This document shows, piece by piece, positions 45,701 to 51,559 of a stretch of DNA of 64,000 nucleotides. This DNA is from Athripsodes cinereus. Taxonomy: Eukaryota > Arthropoda > Insecta > Trichoptera > Leptoceridae. Under the pieces are notes generated by a model that was not told the DNA's origin, ran no database searches, and was given only the letters and a program-made list of their open reading frames with translations. Positions within the stretch are counted from its first letter, which is position 1. Each line of letters opens with the position of its first letter. A program made the position numbers and the translations under genes. Where the stretch lies: positions 25,919,214 to 25,983,213 of the forward strand of contig OX388313.1 of assembly GCA_947579605.1 (NCBI GenBank), given 5' to 3'.

Positions 45701-46053
45701 GTACTCAACATGTATCCATCTAGTAGTATCTGGTTTATATTAATTTGGTAATAATATAATGCATTTTTCAGATCTGTGAACGAGTGAAGAGATTAGGCTG
45801 GACTCTAGAGCGAGATCCACAGGGCAGAATAGGTCCCTTCACGCACCGAGGTTTACAATGGGTATCATTTGATGACACGCAGCAAATTGCCCGTAAAGTA
45901 AAGTTAGCTCAGTCTATGGGCTTGGGAGGGTCTATGATCTGGGCGCTTGATTTGGACGATTTTAAAGGAAAGTGTAATTGTGGAAGATATCCACTTCTCA
46001 AGACAATCAATGCAGTAACGAAACTGCAATCTCCTGTGCCATGTGACCTCTAA
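8612..46053 (+). CDS. Cht10: Group II multidomain chitinase (Cht10-like), 44 exons traced, 5' exon missing
   Basis: This secreted enzyme hydrolyses chitin in cuticle turnover at moulting. Spliced exons: 8612-8868, 9463-9646, 11244-11404, 11855-11961, 12047-12277, 12765-12971, 13571-13682, 13767-13941, 14034-14219, 14357-14476, 14565-14685, 14775-14964, 15047-15171, 15271-15453, 15718-15980, 16272-16499, 16946-17156, 27687-27793, 28430-28652, 28976-29185, 29562-29920, 30013-30211, 30798-30916, 31411-31639, 32136-32315, 32433-32644, 32818-33096, 33206-33424, 33538-33737, 39900-40157, 40266-40399, 40485-40832, 40931-41073, 41739-41924, 42010-42135, 42225-42399, 42524-42591, 43353-43514, 43615-43814, 44086-44219, 44628-44839, 44934-45212, 45306-45491, 45772-46053. 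They total 8490 nt in one open frame. The protein has five GH18 and five CBM14 domains, as I recall for the beetle CHT10 group. The first traced exon opens at a codon boundary with GVKIFSLLLLLSWTSG, a signal-peptide core without its Met, so one more exon lies upstream. Confidence 0.95.
12109..14685 (+). other. Cht10: GH18 domain 1, degenerate and probably inactive
   Basis: The fold signature is present: strand 1 (HVVCYISGWAVYR), strand 3 (KVIIAIGGL), the catalytic-strand position and strand 8 (GGAMWVDLDDF). The catalytic motif reads FDGIHIQSEFP instead of FDGLDLDWEYP. The two inner Asp are His and Gln, although the final Glu position remains. The usual GGW is GGL, and the MTYDYHG block reads LHAFDLQSD. 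Loss of the Asp pair that activates the acetamido group predicts no normal chitinase activity, so a binding or structural role is likely. The seven exons (12047-14685) are compact, with introns of about 85-600 bp. Confidence 0.88.
12335..12560 (+). repeat. Repeat A copy in a chitinase intron
   Basis: Carries GAGTCCCTGTTCTTTTCTG, TTTTCGAGTGTCCTGT, GCGTGGTTATTACATG and TCGCTGGTTACCCCACATGT. It fills most of the intron between exons 12277 and 12765. Confidence 0.7.
14817..15072 (+). other. Cht10: CBM14 chitin-binding domain 1
   Basis: Six cysteines have peritrophin-A spacing: CINEKS, NCAAFF, LCKKSQ, ACIDG, MCR, and a last Cys in the next exon (AMCLPG). The intron at 14965-15046 falls after the fifth Cys. 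A Ser/Arg linker (to 15171) leads to GH18-2. CBM14 domains anchor the enzyme to chitin. Confidence 0.75.
17490..17600 (+). repeat. Repeat B copy
   Basis: Shows CTGTACATTGATTACAAGCA, ATACAGAGGGCGATG and CTTTCAACTAACCC, as in the copies at 6085 and 57300. Confidence 0.6.
17775..18035 (+). repeat. Reverse-transcriptase tail fragment
   Basis: Contains ATTTATCTGAAAGAGGGGGT, GAAAAAGCGCAGACG, GTGTTGAGTAAGAGAAATTG and CTACCCCACTTGGGATACGG, the same order as in the fuller copies at 41380 (+) and 58957 (-). Stops interrupt the frame. Confidence 0.65.
18330..18430 (+). mobile_element. LINE copy-2-type 3' tail, heavily truncated
   Basis: The blocks GTTGTTGTTGTTG, TTAACATGTATAAGGCTCAC and GCCATGTATGATT resemble the 3' end of LINE copy 2 (39520-39590: AACATGTTAAAGGCTAACGC). 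It would be a severely 5'-truncated insertion. Confidence 0.45.
18545..20000. repeat. Three partial repeat A copies
   Basis: Partial copies lie at 18545-18670 (+), 19220-19335 (-, with ATCACGGCATATCCCTCAAG and GGATGGGTGGC) and 19850-19985 (+, with GGTTACCCCGCTTGTGG). Between them is AT-rich sequence without visible genes. Confidence 0.6.
20945..21410 (+). pseudogene. RTE-type retrotransposon fragment (reverse-transcriptase C-terminus)
   Basis: A 140-codon open frame (20967-21389) matches only the C-terminal tail of RTE-like ORF2 proteins: LLYGCETWTISKSES, AFEMWCYRRMLKIHW, then WIGHNIRHPG, GRGRPRDAYMDQLKRDM and AENREEWRRKS. The endonuclease and the reverse-transcriptase core are missing, so it is a 5'-truncated copy. 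The frame ends at a natural stop and runs into an AT-rich tail (ATATATAAAATAAACAAAAA). The ATG at 20967 is internal to the original protein and not a true start. Confidence 0.85.
21435..21850 (-). repeat. Repeat B and repeat A fragments
   Basis: About 21435-21555 is repeat B in - orientation (GATAAACTCGCCCTCTGTAT). About 21560-21625 and 21750-21840 are partial repeat A copies (GTGCCAATAAAAAAATAGAC, GTAGACTAAC). Confidence 0.5.
22060..22610 (+). mobile_element. SINE-like tRNA head split by a hAT-like element
   Basis: A B-box-like sequence (GTTCGAGTCC at 22101-22110) belongs to a tRNA-related head. Its sequence stops at the left target duplication of the element at 22119 and resumes after 22558 (CACTACCAAATAAGGTGACG). 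The A box is not clear, so the SINE call is tentative. Confidence 0.4.
22119..22550. mobile_element. Non-autonomous hAT-like element (432 bp)
   Basis: The left end TAGGGTTACCAGATG is mirrored by the right end CATCTGGCAACCCTA. The ends are flanked by an 8-bp duplication, CGTCCGGG (22111-22118) and CGTCTGGG (22551-22558), with one mismatch. Eight-base duplications are the hAT signature. The interior has many GGAGGAC units and no transposase frame. Confidence 0.85.
23500..23935 (+). repeat. Reverse-transcriptase tail fragment and degraded repeat A
   Basis: 23500-23745 has GCATGAATGGCATGATTAAG, a TATGAGGAATTTTATGCCAG block and CGATCGTTTCTTCCTATCCC, as in the copy at 7525. The following 23765-23935 resembles repeat A (CACCTATAGGACATTCAA, CACCCACTTGTGG). 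Confidence 0.5.
24545..24630 (+). repeat. Partial repeat A copy
   Basis: Shows TTGAATGTCTTAATTTATTT, GGCATGGAGAG and a GCAGCTGATATGCCGTGATG block. Confidence 0.5.
25725..26065 (-). repeat. Two repeat A copies in tandem orientation
   Basis: 25725-25895 and 25960-26065 both show the GCAAGCTGTCCTCT or CATGTTGTCCTCTCTG block followed by GCCAACAAAAA-like and GATGG blocks. The first copy also has TTTTACAGGACACTC. Confidence 0.65.
28560..29185 (+). other. Cht10: Thr/Pro-rich linker after GH18-2
   Basis: The end of exon 28430-28652 and all of exon 28976-29185 encode a low-complexity linker. It has Pro runs, repeated SPWW/TPWW motifs and Thr runs with up to ten Thr in a row. Such linkers are usually O-glycosylated and separate domains. 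The intron between holds a reverse-transcriptase tail fragment. Confidence 0.85.
28720..28915 (+). repeat. Reverse-transcriptase tail fragment in a chitinase intron
   Basis: Contains GGATGATGAATCGATGACAT, ACACGTAAACCAAAGTCTCG and GTTGAGTAAGAGAAATCGGC, a degraded copy of the tail repeat. Confidence 0.55.
29573..29734 (+). other. Cht10: CBM14 chitin-binding domain 2
   Basis: The six-cysteine pattern CQSGTYKSDPNSC, YLLCTGG, QSCAPGLHWS, NLCNWPSAAKC is a clear peritrophin-A domain. Its exon (29562-29920) continues into a repeat linker, with a TTKPSWDQ-type unit of about 12 residues in two to three copies, and a Lys/Pro-rich end. Confidence 0.9.
30013..30211 (+). other. Cht10: CBM14 chitin-binding domain 3
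   Basis: One exon encodes the whole domain, with Cys at GCVNG, TQCSM, NICVNG, QSCAPG, SICAPG and GVCRQ, followed by a basic linker. The usual Trp-bearing CDWP segment is replaced by CAPGVC, so the fit is less perfect than in domains 2 and 4. Confidence 0.75.
30418..30500 (+). mobile_element. SINE-like tRNA head
   Basis: AGTGGTTAACACACTCGCCT followed by CCTGGGTTCGAT resembles the head of SINE family 1 (GGAGGTTAACGCAC and GGGTTCGATTCC). The body is not recognised. It lies in the intron between CBM14 domains 3 and 4. Confidence 0.45.
30801..31460 (+). other. Cht10: CBM14 chitin-binding domain 4, split by an intron
   Basis: Exon 30798-30916 gives SCQEGEYYQHPNDIC, LFCVHG and FSCTPGLHWNQ. Exon 31411-31639 completes it with NCDWPKTKQQC. 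An acidic/Pro/Thr linker of about 55 residues leads to GH18-3. CBM14-5 is split at the same place (after LHWN-x), which suggests duplication. Confidence 0.88.
31043..31290 (+). repeat. Repeat A copy in a chitinase intron
   Basis: Includes GTCGCCGGTAAATAGGTCTT, TTCCGAGTGTTCTGC and TCTACCTCACTTGTGAG. A further partial copy is at about 31990-32095. Confidence 0.65.
33740..34909 (-). mobile_element. 3' part of a LINE related to copy 1, left half
   Basis: The - strand frame 34413-34937 encodes the reverse-transcriptase C-terminal region (QAITLLYKSLVRSQLEYNS, VQHRFLRFINYKLRIPREEL, HRLGNEHLSNVDL), closely matching copy 1. The 3' UTR block at 34123-34190 matches 370-435. The 3' tail reads as (ATTT)n on the + strand at 33740-33775. 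The copy continues at 39621 beyond the inserted element. Confidence 0.92.
35173..35242 (+). promoter_or_regulatory. tRNA-like module in the LINE copy 2 5' UTR
   Basis: An A-box match, TAGCCGAGTTGG (35175-35186), and a B-box match, GTTCGATCC (35223-35231), are spaced as in a tRNA gene. The sequence ends ACCCACACC about 33 bp before the ORF1 ATG. It could act as an internal RNA polymerase III promoter or be a captured SINE head. An intact cloverleaf is not evident, so I do not call it a tRNA gene. Confidence 0.6.
35275..36225 (+). CDS. LINE copy 2 ORF1: coiled-coil RNA-binding protein
   Basis: The protein is 316 residues from the ATG at 35275 (MDREQPQ). The N-terminal third is basic and Ser/Asn-rich and likely disordered. 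The middle has a coiled coil (LLNKMNEITNKLHIIDELV, then LLKDRIINLEERVVNLES). The C-terminal third has the RRM-like block NVIIRNIQESS and the CFRLGKEFNNRPRPIKV stretch. This is the architecture of ORF1 of copy 1. The frame ends GCA TGA, overlapping the ORF2 ATG by four bases (ATGA), and passes over the A_AAA_AAC heptamer at 36186-36192. Confidence 0.88.
   Translation: MDREQPQVQTRARKMKYTGRIPPSNDEKNKDRTSVVLEKNYNRNSSSRVSTPPSSYDISKHSRKNSNNNTQDERGLENVDNSLKEFLLNLNNSVNDVKYQIQNQNQDLLNKMNEITNKLHIIDELVTENKLLKDRIINLEERVVNLESKGASCSIAEMNSLAHEMEERSKRKNNVIIRNIQESSQEKTEETLKDDRSRVFNILKEVDQSLIYADIKCFRLGKEFNNRPRPIKVILRHSNHVSEIFKNRHNLPSDCKIYRDQTVIQRNHYMKLKEELNARVRNGENNLIIKYIKGIPKIIKSNLSKNSPVTTKIFAA
36186..36192 (+). 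promoter_or_regulatory. Candidate -1 frameshift heptamer, LINE copy 2
   Basis: The ORF1 codons here are TCA AAA AAC, so the seven bases read A_AAA_AAC in frame. A -1 slip continues with CTC ACC TGT TAC TAC CAA AAT ATT CGC GGC ATG, restoring the CYYQNIRG start of the endonuclease and joining ORF2 without a stop. The zero frame ends 33 bases later. Confidence 0.65.
36193..38942 (+). CDS. LINE copy 2 ORF2: endonuclease and reverse transcriptase, C-terminus frameshifted
   Basis: From the first ATG (36222) the frame is 906 residues, but homology starts earlier, at YYQNIRG (36201-36221). Endonuclease motifs: LTETWLDS, GGGVLIAV, YIPPNS, AGDFNLP, DIYHPPL. Reverse-transcriptase motifs: YRPICILSA, DFSKAFDKVSH, GVPQGSHLGP and FADDLKLYK. 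The tail has VQRKFLRLINYKMG and HVPTRSTR. After NAKT (about 38915) the frame ends quickly at 38942. The expected HRLGN block and about 40 further residues continue in another frame to about 39054, so a single-base indel has truncated this copy. There is no RNase H domain. Confidence 0.9.
39621..39825 (-). mobile_element. Right half of the host LINE, 5'-truncated
   Basis: The - strand encodes ESVSEIRDLGVIFDQ and HITEITGRALISLGFVLRT, the piece that directly precedes the left half in copy 1. Similarity to copy 1 (1450-1560) fades near 39805-39835, the probable 5' truncation point. Confidence 0.85.
40119..42399 (+). other. Cht10: GH18 domain 4, predicted active
   Basis: Motifs: VCYFTNWAWYR, KVLIAIGGWNDSAGDKYSKL, FDGLDLDWEYP, MTYDYHGQW and GGMVWALDLDDF. 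A short Pro/Glu linker (39950-40118) separates it from domain 3 with no CBM between them. Unlike domains 3 and 5 it has no intron after CWQ. It has an intron at IDA-G|YDVP and another before the VSYLKAMGLGGG block, neither of which is in domains 3 or 5. Confidence 0.93.
41107..41640 (+). repeat. Longest reverse-transcriptase tail fragment
   Basis: It starts further upstream in the parent protein than other copies (ESEINAEEIQSLRRMVGKTL, then SDRMRNEGIRRM). It goes on through RWF-NVERIDDERMTK and a KEGV/DHV-like stretch with stops, ending at CCCACTTGGAATACAGCATG. It fills the intron between chitinase exons 41073 and 41739. Confidence 0.75.
42524..42591 (+). other. Cht10: Short linker exon before CBM14-5
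   Basis: A 68-nt exon encodes LPSDDEISPPQDVESPIQPI, an acidic/Pro linker. The next exon starts EPIVPPSQDVSVSSG. The PPQDV and PPSQDV pair hints at a small repeat. Frame and phase fit on both sides. Confidence 0.75.
42720..43300 (-). repeat. LINE remnants in the linker intron
   Basis: About 42770-42850 (+) resembles the 3' tail of LINE copy 2 (AACATGTAAAATGCTCACGC). About 43130-43300 (-) encodes CECGAEEETVDHVFFTCPLL, the Cys/His motif at the C-terminus of Jockey/I-type ORF2 proteins. Only a fragment remains. Confidence 0.6.
43401..43650 (+). other. Cht10: CBM14 chitin-binding domain 5
   Basis: Cys pattern: PCLGRVFVRDPTNC, YQCNQG, QTCPPGLHWNE, then the next exon with YCDWPSNANC. A Thr/Pro/Met linker follows before GH18-5. 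The intron position equals that in CBM14-4. Confidence 0.9.
43855..44030 (-). repeat. Reverse-transcriptase tail remnant
   Basis: The - strand reads EGRRPLSRPRQRLLNAKDAW, then an AQDTKAWRSIVLEANALQGL stretch, matching the C-terminal tails of non-LTR reverse transcriptases. It lies in the intron between exons 43814 and 44086. Confidence 0.65.
45605..45700 (-). repeat. Reverse-transcriptase tail fragment
   Basis: GCAGAGTAGGCAGAAATGAT and CATGCATGCGCTCTTCTATT match the tail repeat in - orientation. It lies in the last chitinase intron. Confidence 0.55.
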
Positions 46054-46331
46054 ATAATTTAAGTCATGGAATTTATATTGGTACTAATTTATTTGCAACG
46101 TCCAATTTGATACAGTCATATTTATGTAAAAATGTACTTAAACTAAACTGTTTTGTGGGAGTTTGTTGTCAAACGCCCTATCTATAATATTCAGATCTCA
46201 AAGAAAAAAGGTTTTGATTTTGAACAGATTAATAGACACGTTGAATGCAAATAAATTAATACACAATGTACCTATAATCTCATATTTCCTAATATTAAGC
46301 TGTGACTTTATGATAAAACTACCTTTAAATT

Positions 46332-46337
46332 AATAAA
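46332..46337 (+). terminator. Chitinase polyadenylation signal
   Basis: AATAAA lies 279 bases after the stop. Another AATAAA is at 46250-46255. Either may be used. Confidence 0.5.
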
Positions 46338-46488
46338 ATATCTATTATTAAAGATGATATTTAAAATAATTATTATGGTAGGTAATTAAGGGATAGATCT
46401 TAGCACAGCTGGGCATTGTTGATGAACAGATTAAAGAGGTAATTAAATTCTGTTAAAATTGTTATTAACTTTTATGTTATGCTAATTG

Positions 46489-46566
46489 CGTTTAACTGAC
46501 AAATGAGTTAAAATTGTTAACTTTCAAATGAGTTAAATTCCGTTTAACTGACAAATGAGTTACATT
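46489..46566. repeat. Short direct repeat
   Basis: GTTTAACTGACAAATGAGTT appears twice, about 48 bp apart, with a degenerate version between. Confidence 0.7.
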
Positions 46567-46812
46567 TAAAAATAGTTTCCGTGAAATTTATTTTTTCTGA
46601 GGGGAGAAGAGATTTTCCCGCGGTTTTTCAAAGAACCGATACCTGGATTCTTAAAAAAGTGCCGAAGGATCTTATGTAATTTTTATTCCAGATTTTTTCG
46701 CCCTGAAGACTTTTTGTAGCTCTTGAAACATACCATGTAATATTTTCAATAAATTAACAATTTGATAAATAAAGAAGTTAATTTATTTATTAACGGATTA
46801 ATGATTTTAAAA

Positions 46813-47010
46813 GTTATTTTTGAGTTCGTCGGTAGCCTGGAGGTAAAGTCTCGGCCTCGTGAACAAGGAGTCCGTGGTTCGATTCCAGGTGCCAGTAAAC
46901 TCCCCTTTCACGACACAAGCTTTTAGTAGCATACTGTGAAAGGTGTATAAGGTTGTATTTGGGTTTATAACAAAACCCAGATATGTCTTTTTTTTTAAAT
47001 AAATAAATGC
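46813..47010 (+). mobile_element. tRNA-derived SINE, family 2
   Basis: The head has an A-box-like GTAGCCTGGAGGT and B box GGTTCGATTCC. The body holds CCCCTTTCACGACACAAGCT and a GGGTTTATAACAAAACCCAG palindrome, then TTTTAAATAAATAAAT. Two - copies are at 50785 and 56205. Confidence 0.85.
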
Positions 47011-47218
47011 CCAGCTCTGGATAGCAGGAATCTGTCATTAACGACACGCACATACATGACCCATGAAAGGCTGATATAGATGTGCCATTAAAATATATAT
47101 CTTTAACTCGCAGAGTAAAATGACAAAGACGTATAAATAATTCTAATTCAGTTTGTAGTAATACCTCAAATAAATAAAACTCTACCTTGTTATATTAGTA
47201 AAAATAAAACATTTTGTA

Positions 47219-47376
47219 TTATATATATGGAAAAAAACACAATTGATTTTAGTTTTACTTAATTTTTTTTATTTAGTGACCCGGTTTCGGCTTATGAGGT
47301 TATTGTCCAGGACACTAATCAATAAATTTTTTTAAGTAAAACTAAAACAAATTGTGTTTTTTTTTATATATATAAA
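47219..47376. mobile_element. Palindromic MITE
   Basis: The left arm (47221-47270) contains AACACAATTGATTTTAGTTT and the right arm (47325-47375) contains AAACTAAAACAAATTGTGTT, near-perfect inverted repeats of about 45-50 bp. The loop holds GTGACCCGGTTTCGGCTTAT. No coding frame is present. Confidence 0.85.
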
Positions 47377-47919
47377 CATGGAGTTTTACAAAATAAACGT
47401 CGACTCAATAAACAAATATAATGCTTTTTAGTACTTCCATGGGACTTAATTGCTTGGAAACCAACTTTCAGGAGTCTAAGCTCTCATCAGATTAGCGTAA
47501 AATGATGTAGAAATTGAAAGCCGGCTTGCATTCAATATAAAGCCCCGTGGAAGCAATTTACAAAAGCGTTTTATTTTCACTAATTGACTAACATGAACTT
47601 CCACCGAGTATCGTCGGTCGTCATTTCTTACTTTGTTATTGATATTATTTGGTTTTACGTAATACTTTAAAGACATCGATAATGTGTTGTGAGATAATTA
47701 AAATTTAATAAGTTTCTTTTCTTGTATATCTTTGAAATGTCAAAATATGCAGATATCATTGAAGATTAACTTATTGAAATAAATAGCATTTTAGGTATTG
47801 AATAATATAATGTTTGTAATGTTTTGTATAAAATTAAATATTAAATATTTTTTTGTATTTCATTTGACCATATCTCTATACCTATACATTTATTAAATAC
47901 ACTTCTGTTACCATTCATT

Positions 47920-48304
47920 TTAGTCCCAGACATCTTTTGAAGTCTAAGTTTTTGAGGGGATCTTAAGTGTGGAGAGATAGCACTCCTATCCAGTGCCTGT
48001 TAATTATGAGATGTTGGGGAGTCTCGGCTTTCTCTACACAGAATCTGCAGGTACTGTCTTCTTCAAGTTTCACTTTGCGTAAGTGCTCCTAGAGTCTACA
48101 GTGACCCATTAGGAAGCCCAATATTGCTTTGAGGTTTGATTTACTTAGGTTAGTGCATGTTTTAGTTCTTTTGGAGTCATATCTGCCACATAGTTTTTTG
48201 GCCTGCTTAAACTTATGGAGACTATTCCATACTTTGTTTCTTTTTGGTCTTCGATTTTTTTTAATTTTTGCCTTTACATGAACATACATTGGTATGTACA
48301 ACAA
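47920..48304 (-). pseudogene. Jockey/I-type ORF2 C-terminal remnant
   Basis: The - strand frame ends FLMGHCRL, followed in broken frame by a Cys-rich block with EAETPQHL-like sequence. This is the GHC...C...E-TP-HL signature downstream of RNase H in such elements. A stop and frameshifts break it. Confidence 0.65.
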
Positions 48305-48489
48305 CAGGCACCCCTAATAAATACTTGAGTCCATCCACAAGAATGTATCGTCTTTGCATATTCAAAAAGGGGTAGGTGAATTTATAAATGTTTTGACATT
48401 TGCAGAATAAATTGCTTATAATAATTAATGACATTATAAGCATTTTATAAAGTGATTCTTAGTGTCAAATATTAATATTTAATATTTTA

Positions 48490-48660
48490 GAGGGCGTCCC
48501 TCTTTCACAATACACCGTTCCTATGAATACGATATCAGAGCGCAGGGAATGTCGTGGAATGAGGTGACGCAATTGGTGCAGAGACGCTCTGAATGGAGGA
48601 GGCTGGTTCCTGCCTGTGCTCCCGAGAGGAGCGTTGAGGGCGATGATGATGATGATTTTA
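48490..48660 (+). repeat. Reverse-transcriptase tail remnant
   Basis: The frame FTIHRSYEYDIRAQGMSWNE, then VQRRSEWRRLVPACAPERSV, resembles RTE-type C-terminal tails. It ends in a GATGATGATGATGAT run. Confidence 0.6.
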
Positions 48661-48669
48661 AGAATAATA

Positions 48670-49820
48670 TCACATGCCAATAAAAAGTCCAAACAACAAT
48701 TTTAACGCCCTAATGAACAGTTTTTAAAGAGTATGCCTAAATAAAAATGTTCCCACATACCTCTTTTTGAATATGCAACGATGGTATGTTTGTTAGTGTG
48801 TTCTTTATAGCCATTTTTATCAGACAATAATATCCTTTATTCCAACTCTCACATTGATCACACAGTTCCATAAAGCGATAACTCGAAATTTTAATATTCC
48901 AAGAATCGATGCGTCATTTCTGAGGCACTATGAGTGTATGCCAAAACTTAAAATAAATATAATATGCTCTTAACATAAAAAAAAATTTTTTAGCAATGTT
49001 TGTGGAATCAAAAGATTATCATTTTCTACATATAGTAAGTTAAAAAAACTATAATTTCAAAAATTTTGAGTTGTTGGCCTTTGGAACTGGACAAAAGACA
49101 TATTGAGCGTGTTCCTGGATAAAAAAAGACTTACTTATGTGTTTCTTATTTATTAAAAAAAATACCCAACATTTTGTGATGCCAAATCATCAAATTTGTA
49201 AGGAGAGTGAACATTTATGTAGGATTTAAGCTAATATACTATGAAACTAAGAAATTATCGGGCAGAATGCTCATTTTAATTATAATATTATAAGGTATTA
49301 ATTAATTTACATTTTGATATCCCTCTCGGAAACACAGGGTACACAGTCATGTATTGCATAGTTATTATAGTAATCATAATAATATTAAACAAATAACTAC
49401 ACAACAAATAATTATACAAAAATTAGGATGATAGATATCATTCTGTTTCCATTAAATAATAAAAACTATTCATTTAAACACACAACACATCTTACACAAT
49501 AAATAAGATAAAATTATTAATAAAAAAAAACATTTATTTAACAAAATATATATAATCTGTTTAACACGATAAGAAGGGACTTAATATATAATAATATACC
49601 ACTTTCCCACTGGTAAATGAGTCGCATCTTGTGTGATATTATATAATTATTTTACAATAACTGAAACAGTTAAGTAGGCAATATTGAGTAAAATAAGCAA
49701 TATCCATTACTTACAACTAAAAAACAATATAACTAACATCAATAAACTGAATAAAGCTAAGTAAATGTAACCCGAGGTAAGAGCCGAATCATTAAAGATA
49801 AATTCAAGTAGAATTCAATT
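48670..49820. other. AT-rich intergenic region, nothing recognised
   Basis: No open frame of note, no tRNA-like module and no copy of the repeat families listed here was seen. Confidence 0.6.
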
Positions 49821-49825
49821 CTCAC

Positions 49826-49925
49826 TGCGCGGAGCCATGAACATGGCAGAGGATTGTTCGAAGTGGAGACTAATGGTCTACAGAACGAGGCATGATGGCA
49901 TCCTCAGAATTGAGAAACCGACGAA
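49826..49925 (+). repeat. Reverse-transcriptase tail remnant
   Basis: The + frame reads GAMNMAEDCSKWRLMVYRTR, resembling the AEDR-KWR tail motif of RTE-type proteins. Confidence 0.5.
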
Positions 49926-49944
49926 AATGGTGAAAGTAACATTC

Positions 49945-50065
49945 AGATTACTTCACTTTGGATGATCATCCTGAGTGTCATGGTCAAAGCTGTTCATCAT
50001 AAGTGAACACATCTAATCATCCTACTCCTTCACTGCCATGCCAGTACTCAATGTTCATGATTCTG
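49945..50065 (+). repeat. Inverted repeat partner (with 53790-53910)
   Basis: Contains GTCAAAGCTGTTCATCATAA, GTGAACACATCTAATCATCC and CACTGCCATGCCAGTACTCA. The reverse complement is found with about 85 percent identity by eye in Serhl intron 1. Confidence 0.75.
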
Positions 50066-50088
50066 TCATTCAAAACTTATTTATAGAG

Positions 50089-50311
50089 AACTAGCGGTCC
50101 GCACCGGCTTCGCACGAGTAGATAGGTATTTAAAAAAACAATTTAGTTTTAGTAAGGATCCTTATTTTTTTTCGAAAATATAATATAGCCTATGTCACCC
50201 GGGGATAGTGTAGCTTGCCAATAGTGAAAGAATTTTTCAAATCGGTTCATTAGTTTCGGAGCTTATTCGATGCAAACAATCAAATATTTCCTCTTTATAA
50301 TATTAGTATAG
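50089..50311 (+). mobile_element. Common lepidopteran interspersed repeat
   Basis: Hallmarks are CTAGCGGTCCGCACCGGCTT, ATATAGCCTATGTCACCCGG, GTGAAAGAATTTTTCAAATC and the end TATAATATTAGTATAGAT. I know this order as an abundant repeat of moths and butterflies, and it supports the lepidopteran assignment. Confidence 0.85.
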
Positions 50312-50784
50312 ATAAGAGAAAAAATTGGAAAAAACTTGTTTATGATCACTTCAGTGAAAGCCAGAGTGATCACTGAAAGAAAACAAGCTGAATACCTCTT
50401 GACCTCTGTTAAAATTGTGTAAACTAAAGTTAATTTTTAATACATTAGTTTGATACTTTTCTGTGTGGAGGGGATCTCCAGCAATTTTTCAAAGAGCTGA
50501 TATCATCATCAGCCCTGGCATTCTGAAACAGTCCCAGAGGACCTTTATTTATTTAAATAATCCAATCTTTTACTATAATCTATATCATAAACACAACTAG
50601 TTCTTTCATGACGAATTGGCATCGTAATCTTTATATATTTTGTCAATCCCAACTTCTCTGAAATTAAGTGTTACCAGTTACATTTTAAATTTTCACAAAT
50701 TTTGAGATAGCTTTTTGTCGATGAATTAATGAGCTAAATTTTAATCATTGATTGATTAATTTATAAGTTACTAAGCTCTGTATG

Positions 50785-50945
50785 AGGTATTTTTTTTTTT
50801 CAAAAGATGTATCAGGGTTTTGTTATAAGCCCAAACACAACCTTATACACCTTTCACAGTAAGCTAAAAGTTTGTGTCATGAATAGGGAGTTTATCAGCA
50901 CTTAGGATCAAACCGCGCACCTCATGTACACAATATCGAGACTCG
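50785..50945 (-). mobile_element. SINE family 2, diverged copy
   Basis: GGGTTTTGTTATAAGCCCAA, CACCTTTCACAGTAAGCTAA and ATCAAACCGCGCACCTC (B box changed) show a degraded - strand copy. Confidence 0.75.
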
Positions 50946-51043
50946 TAGAACTAATAATGAGTAGAATAATAGAAACATAATAAATAATACTGATTATAAC
51001 TATGAATTTACATTTCTAACTATTACTGAGTACATAATATATC

Positions 51044-51392
51044 AAATAAGAAAGTTATTTTCTGAGGCTGAGTGGCTGTGGTCTATAGGACAATCTATAT
51101 CCCAACGTTTCACCCACAATTGTGGCAGGCATCTTCACGGGTAGGAGTGCGCAAGTTGTCTATCACATTCGAAACGCTTTTATTATTATGGCTAGCAACT
51201 CTATGTGCAAGCGGACGCAGGTTTCTTGTAACGTACGAGTCCATCGACGGCTCGTATCAGACTGATCTGTCGCGCGTCGTTGGTTCGCTATTCATAGCGG
51301 ATGATGGCGTTGTAGGCGCAAGGGCAAAGTCATGCGTGGCGTTATATATAGACCACGGCCACTCAGCCCGGAAAATAACTTTCTTATTAGTG
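51044..51392. mobile_element. TIR element (MITE-like, about 350 bp)
   Basis: The left end AATAAGAAAGTTATTTTC...GGCTGAGTGGC...GTGGTCTATA is mirrored at the right end (51345-51392) with about 40 bp of near identity. The interior is GC-richer than the surroundings, with ACGTTTCACCCACAATTGTG and CTTCACGGGTAGGAG. A 113-codon frame across it (51072-51413) has no recognised family and includes the right TIR, so I treat it as chance. Confidence 0.82.
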
Positions 51393-51559
51393 ACGCCGGC
51401 CGTGAAAGCCTAAGATCATACATATATCAAAGCTGAGTTGCAAAATGTCATGAAAATAATTATAAAATACCTTATATTTTGTGGTGAATACTTTAAAGCT
51501 ATATAAGTCCTGTAATATTACTGGAAAACAAATCAATAGTAATTTTGAGTTATATGGAT

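Larger units (their letters stand above)
43785..46035 (+). other. Cht10: GH18 domain 5, predicted active, C-terminal
   Basis: Motifs: IICYFTNWAWYR, KVLIAIGGWNDSLGDKYSRL, FDGLDLDWEYP, MVYDFHGHW and GSMIWALDLDDF. The protein ends 30 residues after that last motif (SPVPCDL-stop), with no further chitin-binding domain. The first intron (WYR|QG) and the FYG intron are shared with domain 4. Confidence 0.94.

Noticed and set aside
51072..51413. 113-codon open frame as a gene
   Set aside because: It lies within a TIR element, runs through the right TIR and has no recognisable family or splice context.
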